In this document: positions 60,911 through 64,000 of the stretch, one piece after another | Layout: every line of letters begins with the position of its first letter | Numbering within the stretch: the first letter of the stretch is position 1 | Source: CAZIUL01 sp964542475 | GTDB lineage: Bacteria > Planctomycetota > B15-G4 > CAYZWU01 | NCBI GenBank assembly: GCA_964542475.1 | Contig: CAZIUL010000011.1 | Span: 41,245 to 105,244 of the forward strand | Reading direction: 5' to 3' | DNA: 64,000 nt | Notes under the pieces: model-generated | Seen by the model: the letters and a program-made list of their open reading frames with translations, nothing else | Databases searched by the model: none | What the model was told of the DNA's origin: nothing | Program-made: the position numbers and the translations under genes

Positions 60911-63307
60911 TCATCGATAACTCAACTGCGCTGTGGCGATAGTGGCTCCGGCTGCTTTGAATCGTATCCAGTATGCTTGAAAGGCCGCTTGGAACTTGTA
61001 TTTGATCGTCTTGCCGGACTGCAGATCAAACGTCTTGTAAGAATACCAGTCACCCATGCCTGAAATATCCACCTCGGCGGTGATTCCGGTAGCGACGGAG
61101 CTGCTCAGTTCAAGTGTCTTTTTGTCGTATCCGGTCATGAGATATGGATCTGAATATTTTCCCGCTCCTGTCTCGGTTTTCAGCCAGGGCCCTCCGATGC
61201 CATTGGGTTTGCCGAGTGCCCAGATGTCATCAATGGCGCCAATCCATAGTGCTGCCTTGCCGTCATCGCTTTGTATGATGTTACGGTTATTATCTACATC
61301 GTCCATCTCGATCCCCGAAAGAACGAGAAGACCACGGTAACTGCAGTAGTCATTGATTTGAAGATTGTGAGTCGACACCGGTCGGACGCGTGAGAATCCG
61401 CCGGCATTTTTGGCCGGAAGTTCGAAAAAGGTGCCATGACAGTTGAACAGATCCCGTTCGGTCGCAACCTCGCGGCACAGCCGGCCATAACCAAGTGGGC
61501 CTGCCTTGACGAAGTCAGGGTTCCGTGGCAGACGGAAGCGCCGGCCCTTATCGTCCGTGTAGATCACCGAGGCGTCATCGACTTCCAACACGCCTTTTCT
61601 GGAAGGGATAGCCGCATTCTTCTGAAGCTTGCGGCACGCCTCATTGTTGTCCTTGACTTCGAGCTTCATTGACTCGTTGAGGATGTAGTAACCGATCTTT
61701 CCATTCTTATCCGTTGCTGCAAATTCCAGTGTGCGCTTGTTGTTTTCCATCGCTCTGATAAGCCCACCCGTCGCTGATTTTAAGCCGACTTTTGCCAACC
61801 CGCCGAATTTTGTTGAATCGGCAGGTGACCTTCTGTCATCGCCGGCCAGATGAAACCATGCTGTTGCTTTCTCCAGTGATTCGCTCGATCTTAGTCGCAC
61901 CCATGTTGTCTGGATCAACTCGTCGAATTCGTACCAGAAGTAGCCGTTTACATGGACGTCTGCCAACTTTTTCCACTTGCCGTTCCCTTTCTTGTCGATC
62001 TCGATGGTGAATCTTGTTGGGGACGATGCGACGAGATGAACGGCACATTTTTGAAAGCCGGAGAGAAGGAAGGGATCGGAAGGTTGATTCGCTTCAATCT
62101 TGTCATTCATCCAGACGGCGCCGCGCCCGATGACCGGTCCCAGTCGATCCAGTTCGGCTGGCTTCAGAAACCACAGGTTTGATTGAGACTGAGGCGCAGC
62201 AATATGCCCCTTAGCATTTCGCTCGTTGAGGAATTCCTTATTGGCCGTATCGTCGCAGCCGAGAACGATACGATCCCGCCAGCGACAGAAATCGCCCACG
62301 ACTTTGAGATAGGATGAGCGAGGTGCAATGCCTGCCGAGTTCGCTGCGCTGAAAGTCTTTGGGAACCGCCAGAACATGCCGTGCATAGTCATCAGAAGGT
62401 CTTGCTCTCCGATGTCACGAATGCGTGGCCATTCTGTGTTCCAGCCATGTGCGCCGTCATAGCTGTGACTCGCTTTGGGCAAACGGTATCGGTGCCATTT
62501 GCCGTTGTCGAGCAGCATCAATATGAGTGAACGCGCATCCCATCCAATGCTCCATATCGGATCCTTGGAGGGATTGTCGTTTCCGTAAAGGCCGCCCGGG
62601 CCCGTTACTTCAGTGAATTGATTCCGCAGTACAACATTCCATTCTGAGCCATTCCATTCGGCCAGTACGCCGGAAGGAACGAAGGGGTTTCTACGAGCCA
62701 AAGGGCTGTTCTCCCCATTATTTGCATAGATGACCCGGCCTTGACCGGAGTAGAGACCTTTGCCATGATACCCGGGTAATCCCGCCTTCGGTCGGGCTTT
62801 GACCTGTTCATCGTGATAGAGGGGTGTAACCGCCAGAGAGCGAACGTCTATTTCATACAATCCTTCCTCCATTGTGGCACAATAGACCTTGTTCACTGGA
62901 TCATTGAGATGACGAGCGTTACCGGTAAGGCGACCGAACATCATAGAATAGGGAATTGCCCTGACATTTCGCTCGGCATCAATTACGTATGGCCCGATGA
63001 ACAGCTGCTTCGATTCACGATGAATTATCCTGTTTGCAGGCGTTCCGCCGATGGATTCAGGTCGAACGATTTGCTTCAAATCCGGCGTGATTTCATAGAG
63101 CTTGTCGGACGATCCTTTGGGGCTGTGCGGGGCGTAGGTAATTACCCAAAGCCGATCAGCCCAGGGAACAACCGCACCGGTTCCGCACTCTCCTTCGTTG
63201 TTGAAATAGGCAAGATGAGGGTAGATGCCACTGTATTCTTCTTGTGCCGCTGCAAAGAAGGACGAAAAGGCGATAAGAAAAACGATTAAAATCGATTTGT
63301 ACATCAT
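60911..63307 (-). CDS. Large secreted protein of unknown function (cassette gene)
   Basis: The protein has 798 residues from the ATG of MMYKSILIV, with a signal peptide ending SSFFAAA. The N-terminal half has repeated short beta-strand units with Trp and Asp (DRLWVITYAPHS, KQLFIGPYVIDAE, VYCATMEEGLYEID, KDPIWSIGWDARS), suggesting a beta-propeller. The C-terminal half has a similar pattern (DDIWALGKPNGIGG) and two beta domains with WYEFDE/TTWVRLRSS and AYWIRFKAAG, which recall carbohydrate-binding F5/8-like modules. No catalytic motif is recognised. It could bind or process glycans, in line with the GH97 cassette. Cassette size is about 2.49 kb. Confidence 0.6.
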   Translation of the reverse strand: MMYKSILIVFLIAFSSFFAAAQEEYSGIYPHLAYFNNEGECGTGAVVPWADRLWVITYAPHSPKGSSDKLYEITPDLKQIVRPESIGGTPANRIIHRESKQLFIGPYVIDAERNVRAIPYSMMFGRLTGNARHLNDPVNKVYCATMEEGLYEIDVRSLAVTPLYHDEQVKARPKAGLPGYHGKGLYSGQGRVIYANNGENSPLARRNPFVPSGVLAEWNGSEWNVVLRNQFTEVTGPGGLYGNDNPSKDPIWSIGWDARSLILMLLDNGKWHRYRLPKASHSYDGAHGWNTEWPRIRDIGEQDLLMTMHGMFWRFPKTFSAANSAGIAPRSSYLKVVGDFCRWRDRIVLGCDDTANKEFLNERNAKGHIAAPQSQSNLWFLKPAELDRLGPVIGRGAVWMNDKIEANQPSDPFLLSGFQKCAVHLVASSPTRFTIEIDKKGNGKWKKLADVHVNGYFWYEFDELIQTTWVRLRSSESLEKATAWFHLAGDDRRSPADSTKFGGLAKVGLKSATGGLIRAMENNKRTLEFAATDKNGKIGYYILNESMKLEVKDNNEACRKLQKNAAIPSRKGVLEVDDASVIYTDDKGRRFRLPRNPDFVKAGPLGYGRLCREVATERDLFNCHGTFFELPAKNAGGFSRVRPVSTHNLQINDYCSYRGLLVLSGIEMDDVDNNRNIIQSDDGKAALWIGAIDDIWALGKPNGIGGPWLKTETGAGKYSDPYLMTGYDKKTLELSSSVATGITAEVDISGMGDWYSYKTFDLQSGKTIKYKFQAAFQAYWIRFKAAGATIATAQLSYR

Positions 63308-63318
63308 AGTTTCTTTTG

Positions 63319-63406
63319 GACGAACGCCGCAAATCACCGGCAAAATAAAGATGCAGAGCGAAGCGGCGCGGCTTTATTTTGTCCGAGTGGGTTTGCCTTG
63401 TTAGGC
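63319..63406 (-). other. attC site of the aquaporin cassette
   Basis: The inverse core is GCCTAAC, the most classical form, overlapping the aqpZ TAA stop codon. The core is GTTCGTC. CTTTATTTTGCCGGTGATTT pairs with its opposite arm with scattered bulges. The total is 88 bases. Confidence 0.8.
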
Positions 63407-63949
63407 GTTTTTCTCGGCTTCAAACCATCGGTAGACAATTCCGGCCAAAACAGCACCCACGATAGGAGCAAGCCAAAAAAGCCATAATTGAGATACTGCC
63501 CAGTCACCCTGGAATATTGCAACACCGGTGCTTCTCGCGGGATTAACTGATGTATTAGTAACGGGGATGCTGATGAGGTGAATAAGAGTGAGGCCAAGAC
63601 CAATAGCTATAGGAGCAAAGCCTCGTGGTGCACGTTTGTCTGTTGCCCCTAAAATAATTATCAAAAACATAAAAGTCATTACTATTTCAGTTACCAGTGC
63701 AGCAGCCAGGCTAAAGCCACCGGGTGAGTGCTCTGCATAACCACTTGATGCGAAGCCACCTGCTACATCAAAGCCTGCTTGTCCGGTAGCAATAATATAT
63801 AATACCGCCGCCCCGGCAATACCACCTGCGACTTGTGCAATGATGTAGGGGCCGAGCTCAGCGGTTGAAAACCTTCTTCCCCACCAAAGGCCAATCGAAA
63901 CCGCAGGATTGAGATGGCAACCAGAGATATGACCAATAGCAAAGGCCAC
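63401..63949 (-). CDS. aqpZ: Aquaporin Z-like water channel, 5' end missing or divergent (cassette gene)
   Basis: The 182 residues begin at a GTG (VAFAIGHISGCHLNPAV), which is already the first half-helix of an aquaporin. The first NPA box and, near the end, the second (TNTSVNPARSTGVAIF) are present, as are APIAIGLGLTLIHLIS and WLFWLAPIVGAVLAG. Aquaporins of this type have about 230 residues, so roughly 50 N-terminal residues (the first two helices) are missing. Upstream in this frame there is a TGA within 36 bases, and the sequence does not look like helix 2 in any frame. A truncated gene or an assembly-end error are both possible. Confidence 0.75.
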   Translation of the reverse strand: MAFAIGHISGCHLNPAVSIGLWWGRRFSTAELGPYIIAQVAGGIAGAAVLYIIATGQAGFDVAGGFASSGYAEHSPGGFSLAAALVTEIVMTFMFLIIILGATDKRAPRGFAPIAIGLGLTLIHLISIPVTNTSVNPARSTGVAIFQGDWAVSQLWLFWLAPIVGAVLAGIVYRWFEAEKNA

Positions 63950-64000
63950 TGCTGTCCAAGAACGACATGAAATAGCCGATCAGGTCTCGTAAACCAGCCT

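Larger units (their letters stand above)
57487..64000 (-). mobile_element. Integron gene-cassette array (distal part, six cassettes)
   Basis: Six minus-strand genes with short spacers are each followed by an attC-like site. Predicted cassette boundaries (cut inside G^TT): 57487-57918, 57919-58278, 58279-60326, 60327-60838, 60839-63324, and 63325 to beyond the window. In four of five testable cassettes the 7-base core at the 5' end is the exact complement of the inverse core at the 3' end, as for a recircularised cassette. The DUF3788 cassette is the exception. No intI, attI or Pc promoter is visible; by cassette polarity they would lie right of 64000. Without an integrase this would be called a CALIN. 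The region also looks AT-richer than the rest. Confidence 0.85.

Noticed and set aside
57481..63406. CRISPR-like interpretation of the spaced short repeats in the cassette region
   Set aside because: The repeats are inverted cores with different sequences at each site and flank full genes; there is no constant direct repeat or uniform spacer.
1..64000. tRNA, rRNA, tRNA-Sec or self-splicing intron genes
   Set aside because: I scanned the spacers for tRNA arm patterns and conserved RNA motifs and found none; an exhaustive RNA search needs tRNAscan-SE/Infernal.

Overview
The window is one 64-kb stretch of a GC-rich bacterial chromosome. It is almost certainly a draft or metagenome assembly, because there is a 100-base run of N at 33098-33197 and a suspicious perfect 70-bp tandem duplication at 50879-51018. 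No rRNA, tRNA or ribosomal-protein gene is visible, so I cannot name the phylum. The gene content fits an uncultured, probably anaerobic, Gram-negative-like bacterium: lipoproteins and Tat substrates, pseudopilins, HtrA, GH127/GH130/GH97 enzymes, an AmmeMemoRadiSam set, RtcB with archease, a biotin operon and a selenoprotein.

Layout. 1-8.5 kb: a divergent lipoprotein/Nramp-like pair, an S8 protease, a PLP dehydratase, L-asparaginase and a secreted GH127 enzyme. 8.5-14.8 kb: a minus-strand operon of three pseudopilin-like proteins, one of 1239 residues, behind a candidate c-di-GMP-I type riboswitch. 15-22 kb: a DUF4097 lipoprotein, GH130, an orphan binding protein, then Memo-like AmrB, a DUF362 protein and radical-SAM AmrS, and an ArsR regulator. 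22-32.6 kb: a minus-strand run with HtrA, phosphatidylserine decarboxylase, a C45-type hydrolase, a site-2 protease, a methyltransferase, lipoproteins, a HEAT-repeat/cyclophilin fusion and an IF2_N/DUF2325 fusion. 33-40 kb: FmdB zinc ribbon, MazG-like pyrophosphohydrolase, a two-component pair whose kinase lacks its phospho-acceptor His, fmt and scpA. 40-46.5 kb: a second S8 protease and bioB-bioF-bioA-bioD. 46.6-57.4 kb: an unknown 527-residue protein, a secreted thioredoxin-like selenoprotein with an in-frame UGA and a SECIS-like hairpin, a frameshifted MscS channel, TauE/SafE, a sulfatase-like lipoprotein, archease-RtcB and a second PLP dehydratase.

57.48-64 kb: every gene is on the minus strand and the genes are separated by attC-like recombination sites. 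This is the distal part of an integron gene-cassette array: DUF2061, a small zinc-ribbon protein, secreted GH97, DUF3788, a 798-residue secreted protein and an aquaporin. In four of the five cassettes that can be tested, the core site at the 5' end is the exact complement of the core site at the 3' end, as expected if each had been a closed circle. The integrase and attI, if present, should lie beyond position 64000.

Intergenic space is rich in dispersed palindromic repeats of at least three kinds: a long hairpin element at 3818 and, with duplicated arms, at 52640; a GTAGGGGCGA-type palindrome that twice supplies a gene's stop codon; and GGAGGGC-type repeats. The strongest leads are the cassette array, the selenoprotein, the nested palindromic element and the riboswitch-pseudopilin operon.
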